Shown: in pieces, positions 1 through 7,099 of the stretch
How positions within the stretch are numbered: position 1 is the first letter of the stretch
Layout of the letters: each line of letters starts with the position of its first letter
The notes under the pieces: generated by a model
Databases searched by the model: none
What the model was told of the DNA's origin: nothing
The model's input: only the letters and a program-made list of their open reading frames with translations
Origin: Muribaculaceae bacterium
GTDB lineage: Bacteria; Bacteroidota; Bacteroidia; Bacteroidales; Muribaculaceae
NCBI GenBank assembly: GCA_016302215.1
Contig: JAEDNZ010000050.1
Coordinates: 1 to 12,103 of the forward strand
Direction of reading: 5' to 3'
DNA length: 12,103 nucleotides
Position numbers and translations under genes: made by a program

Positions 1-167
1 CTCGGATAGCCTCGTCATCATCATAAAGTCTGCAAAGACGCAACCTTGCCCCCACATACCGCGCCCACGGCGCTAAACACAAAATCACCGCAGACTTCCC
101 CTAAAATGTATGCGCCATATTTTGGACTTGATACTCACTGGATCGGCGTGTGACTTGTGTCTGAGTT
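1..167. other. unresolved left edge, no supported gene
   Basis: No complete gene is visible. Two minus-strand frames and one plus-strand frame are open to the window edge for only 19 to about 33 codons, too short to decide between a truncated gene and chance. On the minus strand the last bases could encode LYDDDEAIR running off the edge, but without an ATG in that frame. An 8-bp inverted repeat (26-33 with 90-97) flanks a small GC hairpin (61-65 with 69-73). This might be RNA structure or coincidence. Sequence further left is needed to settle it. Confidence 0.3.
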
Positions 168-296
168 TTATGACATAAAAAAAGTCCGGCTCATTTCTGC
201 AATGGACTCGGACTCTAAGCCAAGAGGCGTAAATTGTGATTTAGTTTTGCCTTTAGCAATTTTCTAAAGTGTAGAGATTATATCATACTTACTCAT
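168..296 (-). other. short reading frame with in-frame TAG (possible remnant or leader peptide)
   Basis: From the ATG at 296, ten codons read MSKYDIISTL and end in TAG at 264-266. The same frame then stays open to TAA at 168-170, reading KIAKGKTKSQF and then LESESIAEMSRTFFMS, which looks protein-like. The ATG is preceded by AAGGTGAAAAG, a plausible ribosome site. It could be a decayed 42-codon gene, a 10-residue leader peptide, or chance inside a structured RNA: the last part is the predicted terminator itself. I favour the non-coding reading. Confidence 0.15.
177..214 (-). terminator. candidate intrinsic terminator of the leftward RNA
   Basis: Read on the minus strand, AGTCCG (214-209) can pair with CGGACT (188-183), followed directly by a run of seven T (183-177), one of which is in the stem. 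The loop is about 20 nt and can rearrange, because a second AGTCC copy offers an alternative 5-bp stem. The stem is short for a terminator, but the U tract is the best in the window and it lies about 245 nt downstream of a perfect promoter in the same direction. Confidence 0.45.
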
Positions 297-426
297 CTTT
301 TCACCTTAAGCAAGCTCCGGGGGCGTTGTCGCAACGGTCGTGCCTGTTTGCCTTAGCTTAGAATCAGTTGTTGTTATGCGTAAATAATTATTAGACCTAA
401 GACTAAGTCATAAGGTGTATTTCTTT
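177..426 (-). ncRNA. candidate structured small RNA or leader RNA, about 250 nt
   Basis: A leftward transcript is predicted from the promoter at 432-463 to the hairpin-U tract at 177-214, and no normal gene lies between. Its 5' half can fold into a three-way junction. P1 pairs CACCTTA (417-411) with TAAGGTG (308-302). P2 pairs CTTAGTCTTAG (407-397) with CTAAGCTAAG (361-352), leaving one bulged base. P3 closes AGGCAA with TTGCTT around the hairpin CGTTG-CGA-CAACG (336-324). The 3' strand of P1 contains AAGGTG, six bases before an ATG at 296, so P1 could hide a ribosome site. I recognise no known class: it lacks tmRNA, RNase P and SRP RNA signatures. It could be a free sRNA or a cis-acting leader whose gene has decayed. 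Confidence 0.4.
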
Positions 427-431
427 GACTG

Positions 432-463
432 CAAAGTTAGGCATTTTTACGCCCGAAACCAAA
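432..463 (-). promoter_or_regulatory. Bacteroidetes housekeeping promoter, leftward
   Basis: On the minus strand, TTTG (463-460) is followed by exactly 20 bases and then TAACTTTG (439-432), a full match to the Bacteroidetes TTTG-N19/20-TAnnTTTG promoter. Transcription should start near 426 and run toward the left edge. The bases around the -33 box (ATAAAAATTTGGTT) are almost the same as those of the rho promoter at 9423-9454. Confidence 0.75.
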
Positions 464-569
464 TTTTTATGCTGAAAAACATAATTTCTCACTACTATTT
501 AATAATACTTAACTTATTTGTTAAAATTGTTTTCCATATGGGCGGTCCCGCGCGCTGCCAATGCACAAA
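464..569. other. AT-rich spacer between the operon terminator and the leftward promoter
   Basis: The stretch is strongly AT-rich up to about 535 and contains no coding frame that I can support. Directly upstream of the promoter at 432-463, it could serve as an UP-like element. Its right end runs into the U tract of the terminator at 570-609. Confidence 0.4.
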
Positions 570-609
570 AGCGCCGGGGCGGCCACCCTACGGCAGCTGC
601 CCCGGCGCT
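566..609 (-). terminator. intrinsic terminator of the three-gene exported-protein unit
   Basis: An 11-bp perfect GC-rich stem (AGCGCCGGGGC at 570-580 with GCCCCGGCGCT at 599-609) encloses an 18-base loop. In the minus-strand direction it is followed by TTTTG. It begins 21 bases after the stop codon at 631, as expected for a factor-independent terminator. Confidence 0.75.
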
Positions 610-630
610 AATCCGCGATGCCACACCGGA

Positions 631-2457
631 TTATTTCTTGACAAATTTCCCTACGAGCTTAGACCCTGTGTCAGTCTCCGCTTTGATGATATAGATGCCT
701 GATGTGAGGCCTTCGGTTGACACTATATCCGGCTGCAATGCCTCTATGACAATAGAGCCATCAAGGGCATACACCTCCACGGCCGTAAGATTGGCTCCGC
801 AGGCCACGATGCGCCCGTCGGCCACGCTGATGAGTCCTTGGCTATCGGCTGACACTGCTGATATCGAGCTGTGGCCCGATAGGTATTCGATGCGTTCTTT
901 AATATCGGGGTCGGTGATGAGGTCTGTGGTGCATATTATTTCCTGACTCTCGGTGATGCCGTAGTCATTCACAGCTGCCAGTCGATAATATGTGCCCCAT
1001 TCGGCTCGCATATCCGTGACTGTAGCCTCTTGGGTCGATGACCATTGGTCGTAATTGTCAACCGGCGCATCAAGGCCATATTTCGTCTCAAATATCGCGT
1101 CTTCGGCTGTAAACAGATGTTCCCCGCTGCGGTAGAGTATGAGCTTGTCGGCTTTTTCGGCCTTGGCGGTGATGTTGAGCACGCTCCATGACATACAGTC
1201 ATTAGCCCAATCATATTCGTAATAATACTCGATGCCTTCAATCTTAGGCTCATACGGCCTGTAATCAAAGGTGAGCTGGCAATCGCCTATAAATTCATCG
1301 CCTCGATATACTTCTATCTTGCCCTTGAAGTATGGCTCGCCGCTCTCGCTGTCAGTGAATGTATATGCTCCCGACCAATCTAATTTCTCAGGGTTGATAT
1401 AGTAGCATTGGTCAGCAGAGCGTGGCTCGCTGATAGCGGCCAATGTGTATTCATCGGCTTCGGTGGCTATATAAAACTTCATCGTGCCTTCAAGGCCTAT
1501 AGCTTGGCGCAGCTGCCTGAAGCGCAGCACGTCATAGCGGTGCAGCCTCTCGCTCACCGGACGGTCTTCTTCTTCGAGACATTCGTTGTCAATCTGATAA
1601 TTAGGGTCTTCAGGCGATGCATTGGGCTGTAGATAGGTCAGCAGCGTGTCAAAAAACTGCTGCTTCACTTGCTGTGTGCGTGCTATCACTTCGGGGTCGG
1701 TGAGATAGTCGGCCACATAAAAGTACCGGCTCACGCTGCCGTAATCGTTGACCAACGACAGCTTGACATACTCTGCCCAATTGCATATATAGCTCACCTG
1801 GCCGTTGTTGTCCATCACGGTGCTGATATTGCTTGACAGCACCTGAAAGTCGGCTACGTGAGCGTAGGTGCGAAACGGGCACACGTCTGAATCGTCAAGG
1901 CAGATGGTCACCTTCTTGGTGCGTTCAGGCTTGGAGATGGTAAATGTGATGAGTGGTCGCACTGAGCCTTCATACACAAAATTGTCGGTCTTCCAGTCGT
2001 ATTGGTATTGCAGCTTTACATCGGTTACATCAAGCGCTGATGGCAGCAGGCTGAATGTCAACGGCAGCTCGTCGAGCACGGTGCCGCTGCGATCTACCAA
2101 TTCAAGCTTGGCCTTGAATAGCATCGTAGATGCATCATCGTCAGCGGGTATGCGCATAGCTTTGTTCCACACCCATGGCAGGTCGCGCAGATACATGGTA
2201 AAGGTGGCTATGTCAATGCCCGAGGCGCACCCTATCTTATATATCGGCTCTCCGCTATCGTCTATGCCGGTGCAGATATATAGATTCCACCCCTGCTTGC
2301 TGCCATCATTGGTGGTGAACGAGGGGTCATCACCATCAACAAAGATATGCGAGGGCGCTACTTCGCTGCCATCGAGCAGCTTCACTTGGCGATTGATAGA
2401 TGTAGCGTTGCAAGCTATTGCCGTCAGCGCGGCAAGAATAAGTGTAGTGGCCCTCAT
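631..2457 (-). CDS. exported protein with two Ig-like modules and a T9SS type A sorting domain
   Basis: The 608-residue protein starts with a short signal peptide (about 1-18; AIAC at 13-16 could also be read as a weak lipobox). Two related halves follow. Repeat A spans about 56-260 and repeat B about 325-520. Each begins with a W/M-containing strand (GWNLY, GTMKF), passes through LTF..(L/R)P and YxYDW, and ends in LVNDYG or AAVNDYG and then LTDPE or ITDPD. A Pro/Glu-rich linker with a charged helix lies between (about 262-320). Residues about 545-608 form a sorting domain with LDGSIV, LTSGIYIIKAE and a basic end, KFVKK. The two upstream proteins each carry one copy of the module, but this one has no peptidase-like part. 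The start codon overlaps the upstream stop (ATGA), so translation is probably coupled. No enzymatic motif is visible; a surface binding or structural role is inferred. Confidence 0.85.
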   Translation of the reverse strand: MRATTLILAALTAIACNATSINRQVKLLDGSEVAPSHIFVDGDDPSFTTNDGSKQGWNLYICTGIDDSGEPIYKIGCASGIDIATFTMYLRDLPWVWNKAMRIPADDDASTMLFKAKLELVDRSGTVLDELPLTFSLLPSALDVTDVKLQYQYDWKTDNFVYEGSVRPLITFTISKPERTKKVTICLDDSDVCPFRTYAHVADFQVLSSNISTVMDNNGQVSYICNWAEYVKLSLVNDYGSVSRYFYVADYLTDPEVIARTQQVKQQFFDTLLTYLQPNASPEDPNYQIDNECLEEEDRPVSERLHRYDVLRFRQLRQAIGLEGTMKFYIATEADEYTLAAISEPRSADQCYYINPEKLDWSGAYTFTDSESGEPYFKGKIEVYRGDEFIGDCQLTFDYRPYEPKIEGIEYYYEYDWANDCMSWSVLNITAKAEKADKLILYRSGEHLFTAEDAIFETKYGLDAPVDNYDQWSSTQEATVTDMRAEWGTYYRLAAVNDYGITESQEIICTTDLITDPDIKERIEYLSGHSSISAVSADSQGLISVADGRIVACGANLTAVEVYALDGSIVIEALQPDIVSTEGLTSGIYIIKAETDTGSKLVGKFVKK

Positions 2458-4178
2458 CGCTTGGCGTACTTTATCGTTTTGACTATAGATGACTCATTGT
2501 ACACTTTCAGCACGTATATGCCGGGTGTCAGACTGTGCAGCTCGGCGATGTCGCTGACGGTGGCCACTCTTTCGCCGTTGAGGTTGATGACGTCAATGCC
2601 GGTAATCTCTTGTGGTAGTGTCGCAGCCCGGCAGCCGGCCCTTGAGGCGCTGCCGTCGAGAGGCGGTATCTCCACCGTCTCGGTGGTGGTGCCGTGAGCG
2701 TTGCTTGCGGTAATATCCACCCACGTGTAGAATTGTGGCTGCACATTTATCACTGTGAAGGTGGCGTAAAACGGCTCGTAATACGTATATACATTGATAG
2801 CCGGGCTAAATTCCCGCTCTACATACACTACGAGCCTGTCGCTACCACGATACTCCACCTCTATCTCTACATCGTAAAAGCCCGATGCCGTGGCCGGCAT
2901 ATCGCTGATAATGCCATATTGGGTGATGATCGGTGCTAACTCCAGCGACACGTAGTATGTGGTATGCACCGGGCTGCCGTCAATGACACATTCGTATGTC
3001 AGCTCTCCGAGAATGTCACCATTGATATTGATTTGATATTGCTCCGGGTTGGTGATGGCTTCGATGGTAAACGGCTCGCTGCCTGCTTGGCTCTTGACAA
3101 CCTGATATGTGCCTTCGCTGTCGGGTAGCGCAAATGTCCATTGCCCGGCGGTGATGGCTGACCCTGAGGTATTGTCAAGCGTAAACTGATGCTGACTATA
3201 CGCCGAGGCTATGCCGGTGAGGCCTATTTCCTCTGATGTGATAGTCACCGGGCCGCTATGCGTCAGGTGCCACCCTATCTGCTCAAGCAGCTGCAGTGTA
3301 GTGGCATCAATTTGCAGAAATATATCGCCATTGCTGATATTTGCTGACATCAATGTGTTGCTGCCATGCATATACACCAGCGAGCGTCCCGGCTCAAACG
3401 ACTCCGGGCTATACAGCTTGTGTGCATCATCTGCCGTATAGGCATATATGGCTCTACATTCCGTGCCCTCCATAAAATCTAACAGCGCGGTGGAAGCTTG
3501 GCGCAAGTCCTTCATATATGTGCTGTCGCACGCAAAGATAAGCTTGTCAAATGGCGAATACACGCCGAGGGGCGAATAGGGGCAATTGTTGCTGACGCGT
3601 TTTTTAACAATGCTTGTGCCATAGCCCAGCGACACGGCTATAGCGCGTATCAGCGCTGTGGTGAGATTAGGGCGCGTGTCGTCACTTGACTGATAGAGAG
3701 ATGTATCCCAATCAACATCGCCGTTAATCGTAATCACGGCGTCTTCGCTATCGTTTGGCCTTAAATTGTTTTGATAATATAGAGCCTGCGGCCATGCCAC
3801 GCCGTCTTTGCGCTTATATTTTACGTCAATTTTGACATTCTCCGTGAGGTCTCCGCTCTCATCAAAGTCAAATTTTAAGATGACGGTGCTGTCGGCCACG
3901 ATGTAGTTGCGCCATAAGTTGATGGCAACTTCTGCGCATCGTGCGTATGCTGAAGGCAATTCCTCACCAAATACGGCGCTGAACTTACCTTGATATGCGC
4001 TCACTCGCTGCTGCTTTTGTGGAAGCGCGAAAGTGATACTTTCGCCGGTTGAGCGGTTAAAGGTGTCGCTGACATTTATTACGGCTACGCTATCCGAGTC
4101 TGTCTCTTGTGCGTGTAGTGTGCACAATGACAGCAAGGCTGCCGCTGCCCCATAGGTCATTCTGCGTAATGTGTTCAT
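2454..4178 (-). CDS. exported degenerate metallopeptidase-like protein with T9SS type A sorting domain
   Basis: The protein has 574 residues. Residues 1-23 form a signal peptide (MNTLRRMTYG, Ala/Leu core, LHAQ). Residues about 60-305 resemble the catalytic part of secreted bacterial metallopeptidases with a HExxHxxGF motif: a helix CAEVAINLWRNY, a strand ending in WDTS, then ALIRAIAVSLGYGTS, and finally DATTLQLLEQIGW, the usual end of that fold. At the zinc site the expected H-E-x-x-H is R178-A179-x-x-V182, so both ligands and the catalytic Glu are gone while Gly185 and the helix pattern remain. Residues about 340-505 are the Ig-like module shared with the two neighbours (AGQWTFA, VSLELAP, FYDVEIEVEY, ITASNAHGTT). 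Residues about 525-574 are the sorting domain (VINLNGERV, LTPGIYVLKV, end YAKR). It is most likely a non-catalytic surface protein. The family link comes from motif comparison only. Confidence 0.85.
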   Translation of the reverse strand: MNTLRRMTYGAAAALLSLCTLHAQETDSDSVAVINVSDTFNRSTGESITFALPQKQQRVSAYQGKFSAVFGEELPSAYARCAEVAINLWRNYIVADSTVILKFDFDESGDLTENVKIDVKYKRKDGVAWPQALYYQNNLRPNDSEDAVITINGDVDWDTSLYQSSDDTRPNLTTALIRAIAVSLGYGTSIVKKRVSNNCPYSPLGVYSPFDKLIFACDSTYMKDLRQASTALLDFMEGTECRAIYAYTADDAHKLYSPESFEPGRSLVYMHGSNTLMSANISNGDIFLQIDATTLQLLEQIGWHLTHSGPVTITSEEIGLTGIASAYSQHQFTLDNTSGSAITAGQWTFALPDSEGTYQVVKSQAGSEPFTIEAITNPEQYQININGDILGELTYECVIDGSPVHTTYYVSLELAPIITQYGIISDMPATASGFYDVEIEVEYRGSDRLVVYVEREFSPAINVYTYYEPFYATFTVINVQPQFYTWVDITASNAHGTTTETVEIPPLDGSASRAGCRAATLPQEITGIDVINLNGERVATVSDIAELHSLTPGIYVLKVYNESSIVKTIKYAKR

Positions 4179-4184
4179 AGTGTG

Positions 4185-6149
4185 TTATCTCTTTAAAAAT
4201 TTATAGTATTGGGTATTTCTTGCTTGCTTAATCTTCAGTACATACAGGCCTGGTTTCAGGGAGGATACATCAACCGAATTGTCAGTGCCTGTTAGTTCGC
4301 CATTGAGACACCGCTCCGATGCCACATCAAGACTATTAATCTCAAAGTCTGCTGAAATAGGTGCGTTCGAGAAAGTTGATTCACGCTCAATATGCAGATT
4401 GTCGTCTGATATAGACACATTATATGATTGCTGAGCAGTGATTAGAGGGTCTATTGTTAATACATCGCTTTGTGAAGACCCATTGCTATTGTACGATGTG
4501 ACAGTTATTGAGGTGTGGGCCTCCTTATCAATTGACGTAATAAAATATCCTTTTTTAAAATCATCAACATCAATGCCGAATGGGTAATCGTCCCATTCTG
4601 TTATCTGCTGAGCCTCCACAAATGTTGTGCCTTCAAGGTTTTTAATTCCAATCTTTACGTCATAAAAGAAGTCATCATCATCTAAAGCCACATTTGATAT
4701 GGAATAAGCTGTCGGAGCGGCGTCATTGATTAGTTCTATCTCCGGTGTCTGGGGTAAATAATCAAGTGCCAAGTATGTAACATCGTATATCTTACCCGGA
4801 TTTTGATTGTGGAAGAAAGTGGCTCGTGCTCGGAGATATCCATCGCATGTGCGTGCATAACTGTCTCTATCATAGTTGAATGTGATATTAGATAGATTGG
4901 CATTCAATGGTGCTGCACCAACTTGGTAGTATATGACATCCCATGTGCCATCTTTTTTCAAGACTGAGAGTGTCCATCCATCTACACTACTATTCTCGTA
5001 TCCATAATAGTAATGGTATGGTCTGTAATTGTCAACAGAGAATTGACTATACGGCTTGTCGCCGGTTTCATCAAGGTAAGCAATACTCCCATTGTCGTTA
5101 TCACTGATTGACATAACTGGTGATGGCGTATTCAGCACCAATGTGCCATTGTATGGAACCACTGTCTCTGTCGTCCCGGATTCAATAGATGACGTGCCGC
5201 CTGTACCTACGGAGTAGTTAGCTCTCCATCCAAGTCCATTAAATAATGGGTGGTAGTCATCTGAAATATCTCGGCATACCACGCCGCGTTCTAATGGATA
5301 CGATAATAGTTGCGTTATCTTATTGTCTTCTTGGGGGATAAAATAATTTAGTGACACGTCATTTACCCATGGCGTTGGTGCATATAGTACCATACCATTT
5401 GACAGAGTGAGCGTTCCTGCTGTAGCTTTTGTATATGCCTCGGCATTGTCAGTGGCGTCTAATGCGTCAAGTATCTTTTGCTCAAATTGCGTGGGCGGTA
5501 ACGACATCGCATTGAGAGTCTGTGTTTGGGTGTTGGCTGTTATTGTACTGAAAAGCCCTAATCCGCGGCCTATTTCACGCATAGCTAATGTCACAAAATC
5601 ATATTTGTCCGAGGGTACTGAATCCGCGTCTAACGACATGCTACATTCGTTTTGCACAAAATCTTTGTCAAACGTTATGATGATATCTTGCACGCCCATC
5701 AATGTTTGCTCATCTACTAACTGATTGTATGTGACCATATTACCACGCATATATTCCATAAACGTGGCAGCTTTTATTTCTGATGAGAAGTGATTTTTCC
5801 CATCAGAATATCCTTCGGGTAGTGTGAATGTATGCGCTGATATTTTAGTCTTTGTGGCGCCTCTGATTGTGCTCATTCGAGCTGTGACTTTTATCGGCAG
5901 TGTTTGCGGCAGATTTTCAGCCCATATTTTACATGCGTATTCAAAGGCTCCTTTTTTTATCACATTCCATGCGCCTTCGTATGTAATGTCAAATATAGTG
6001 CCGCCGACTAATTCCCTCACAGATGATATATCTGTTATTTCTATACTATCCGAGGATTCTCCCAATGCAGTGCCGTCAAGCTCAATCACAACCGCTTTGA
6101 GGTTTGACACCATGCATAGAAGTAAGATTGTGAATAAAATTTTTTTCAT
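4185..6149 (-). CDS. exported metallopeptidase-like pseudoenzyme with T9SS type A sorting domain
   Basis: The start is set at 6149 (MKKILFTILLLCMVSNLKA, a good signal peptide). An ATG two codons earlier (6155) is equally possible. An upstream ATG at 6275 lies inside the xth hairpin and would bury the signal peptide. From 6149 the protein has 654 residues. Residues about 55-310 match secreted HExxHGxGF metallopeptidases: GAFEYACKIWAENL (67-80), DIIITFDKDF (155-164), YDFVTLAMREIGRGLGLF (183-200) and HPLFNGLGW (300-308). Both histidines are arginine (R191, R195) while Glu192 and the surrounding pattern remain. The Arg codons are CGT and CGC, one A-to-G change from His codons. The Ig-like module spans about 388-568 (DGWTLSV, LALDYLPQTPEI, FFYDVKIGI, ITVTSYNSNG) and the sorting domain about 600-654 (LKPGLYVLKI, KFLKR). 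It is the first gene of the unit and has lower GC than its neighbours. Confidence 0.82.
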   Translation of the reverse strand: MKKILFTILLLCMVSNLKAVVIELDGTALGESSDSIEITDISSVRELVGGTIFDITYEGAWNVIKKGAFEYACKIWAENLPQTLPIKVTARMSTIRGATKTKISAHTFTLPEGYSDGKNHFSSEIKAATFMEYMRGNMVTYNQLVDEQTLMGVQDIIITFDKDFVQNECSMSLDADSVPSDKYDFVTLAMREIGRGLGLFSTITANTQTQTLNAMSLPPTQFEQKILDALDATDNAEAYTKATAGTLTLSNGMVLYAPTPWVNDVSLNYFIPQEDNKITQLLSYPLERGVVCRDISDDYHPLFNGLGWRANYSVGTGGTSSIESGTTETVVPYNGTLVLNTPSPVMSISDNDNGSIAYLDETGDKPYSQFSVDNYRPYHYYYGYENSSVDGWTLSVLKKDGTWDVIYYQVGAAPLNANLSNITFNYDRDSYARTCDGYLRARATFFHNQNPGKIYDVTYLALDYLPQTPEIELINDAAPTAYSISNVALDDDDFFYDVKIGIKNLEGTTFVEAQQITEWDDYPFGIDVDDFKKGYFITSIDKEAHTSITVTSYNSNGSSQSDVLTIDPLITAQQSYNVSISDDNLHIERESTFSNAPISADFEINSLDVASERCLNGELTGTDNSVDVSSLKPGLYVLKIKQARNTQYYKFLKR

Positions 6150-6177
6150 AGTCATATTTGGTTTGTGTTTACATTTG

Positions 6178-6185
6178 CAAATATA
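6178..6185 (-). promoter_or_regulatory. probable -7 element for the exported-protein unit
   Basis: The minus strand reads TATATTTG, matching TAnnTTTG, about 30 bases before the start of the first gene of the unit. It sits in the AT-rich 100 bases after the xth hairpin. The nearest sensible TTTG upstream is 23 bases away, longer than the ideal 19-21, so the -33 box is weak. The leader would be only about 20 nt. Confidence 0.5.
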
Positions 6186-6250
6186 AACAAATGTGCAAAA
6201 AATCGCGGCAAAATTAACTAAATTTAACTGATACTCAATGGCCGTATAAG

Positions 6251-6296
6251 CACAGCAGCGGAGGTGAGCTGACATAGGCTCACCTCCGCTGCTGTG
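6251..6296 (-). terminator. 19-bp perfect hairpin after xth
   Basis: CACAGCAGCGGAGGTGAGC (6251-6269) is the exact reverse complement of 6278-6296, with an 8-base loop. It begins 18 bases beyond the xth stop codon. No U tract follows on the minus strand (the next bases are CTTATACGGC), so it may act as a Rho-independent terminator without U or as a 3' RNA-stabilising structure. It cleanly separates rho-xth from the exported-protein unit. Confidence 0.6.
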
Positions 6297-6314
6297 TAGC
6301 GATTGTATGTGACT

Positions 6315-7067
6315 TTACTTGAGGGTGAGGGTCACGGGGCAATGGTCTGACCCCATGATATGCGATAAAATTTCGGCATCGCCAAGGCGGGGCAGCAAGC
6401 TCTCGCTTATCAGAAAGTAGTCAATGCGCCACCCCACGTTGCGGGCGCGTGCGCCGCCGCGGTAGCTCCACCATGAGTATATGTCGCGTGCATCGGGGTT
6501 GAGATGCCTGAACGTGTCGATAAAGCCTCGGCTCAGAAGCTGCGTCATGCACGAGCGCTCCTCATCGGTAAAGCCCGGATTATGACGATTGGTCTTGGGG
6601 TTGGCGAGGTCTATCTCGTTGTGCGCCACATTGAGGTCGCCACACACTATCACGCCCTTTGTGGCGGCGAGGCCGCACAGATAGTCGGCAAAGGCGCTCT
6701 CCCAGCTCATGCGGTAGTCAAGACGCGCTAACTGGTCTTGCGAGTTGGGCGTATAGACATTGACCAGGTAGTAGTCGCCCATATCCAGGGTGATGACGCG
6801 TCCCTCGGTGTCGTGCTCGTCGATGCCTATGCCGTAGGTCACCGCTGCCGGCTTTTGCCGGGTAAACACCACGGTGCCCGAGTAGCCTTTGCGCTGCGCG
6901 TAGTTCCAATACGAGGTGTAGCCGTCAAACGATAGGTCTATCTGACCCTCTTGCAGCTTGGTCTCCTGCAGGCACACAAAGTCGGCATCAAATGCCGCAA
7001 ATTGCTCGGCAAAGCCTTTGCCGCAGATGGCGCGCAGGCCGTTGACGTTCCAGGATACAAATTTCAT
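6315..7067 (-). CDS. xth: exodeoxyribonuclease III / AP endonuclease (ExoA/APE1 type)
   Basis: The 250-residue cytoplasmic enzyme cuts the DNA backbone 5' to abasic sites in base excision repair and usually also has 3' phosphatase and 3'-5' exonuclease activity. The fold family is endonuclease/exonuclease/phosphatase. All signature motifs are present: WNVNGLRA (6-13, with Asn7), LQETK with the metal ligand Glu35, YTPNS with Tyr105, GDLNVAHNEIDL with Asp144 and Asn146, GFTDEER, YSWWSYR, GWRIDYFL, and the final SDHCPV with Asp241 and His242. The length is normal for the family (about 250-270). It starts 32 bases after the rho stop codon, so it is probably co-transcribed with rho, and it ends just before a strong hairpin. 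No oddity is visible in the coding sequence. Confidence 0.95.
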   Translation of the reverse strand: MKFVSWNVNGLRAICGKGFAEQFAAFDADFVCLQETKLQEGQIDLSFDGYTSYWNYAQRKGYSGTVVFTRQKPAAVTYGIGIDEHDTEGRVITLDMGDYYLVNVYTPNSQDQLARLDYRMSWESAFADYLCGLAATKGVIVCGDLNVAHNEIDLANPKTNRHNPGFTDEERSCMTQLLSRGFIDTFRHLNPDARDIYSWWSYRGGARARNVGWRIDYFLISESLLPRLGDAEILSHIMGSDHCPVTLTLK

Positions 7068-7099
7068 CGTCTTGTGTCTGTTTTATGGGGTAGGGGGTA

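Noticed and set aside
26..97. 8-bp inverted repeat at the left edge
   Set aside because: It is too short and too widely spaced to separate from chance without comparative data.
177..200. Resemblance of the plus strand AAAGTCCGGCTC to the RNase P RNA motif
   Set aside because: The other conserved RNase P RNA elements are absent downstream, and promoter and terminator signals point to the minus strand.
415..702. 95-codon plus-strand frame
   Set aside because: It runs across the leftward promoter, the AT-rich spacer, the operon terminator and the 3' end of a well-supported minus-strand gene, and its protein has no recognisable pattern.
6156..6275. Upstream start at 6275 for the first exported-protein gene
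   Set aside because: It lies in the loop/stem of the xth hairpin and upstream of the probable promoter, and it would place 40 residues before a clean signal peptide.
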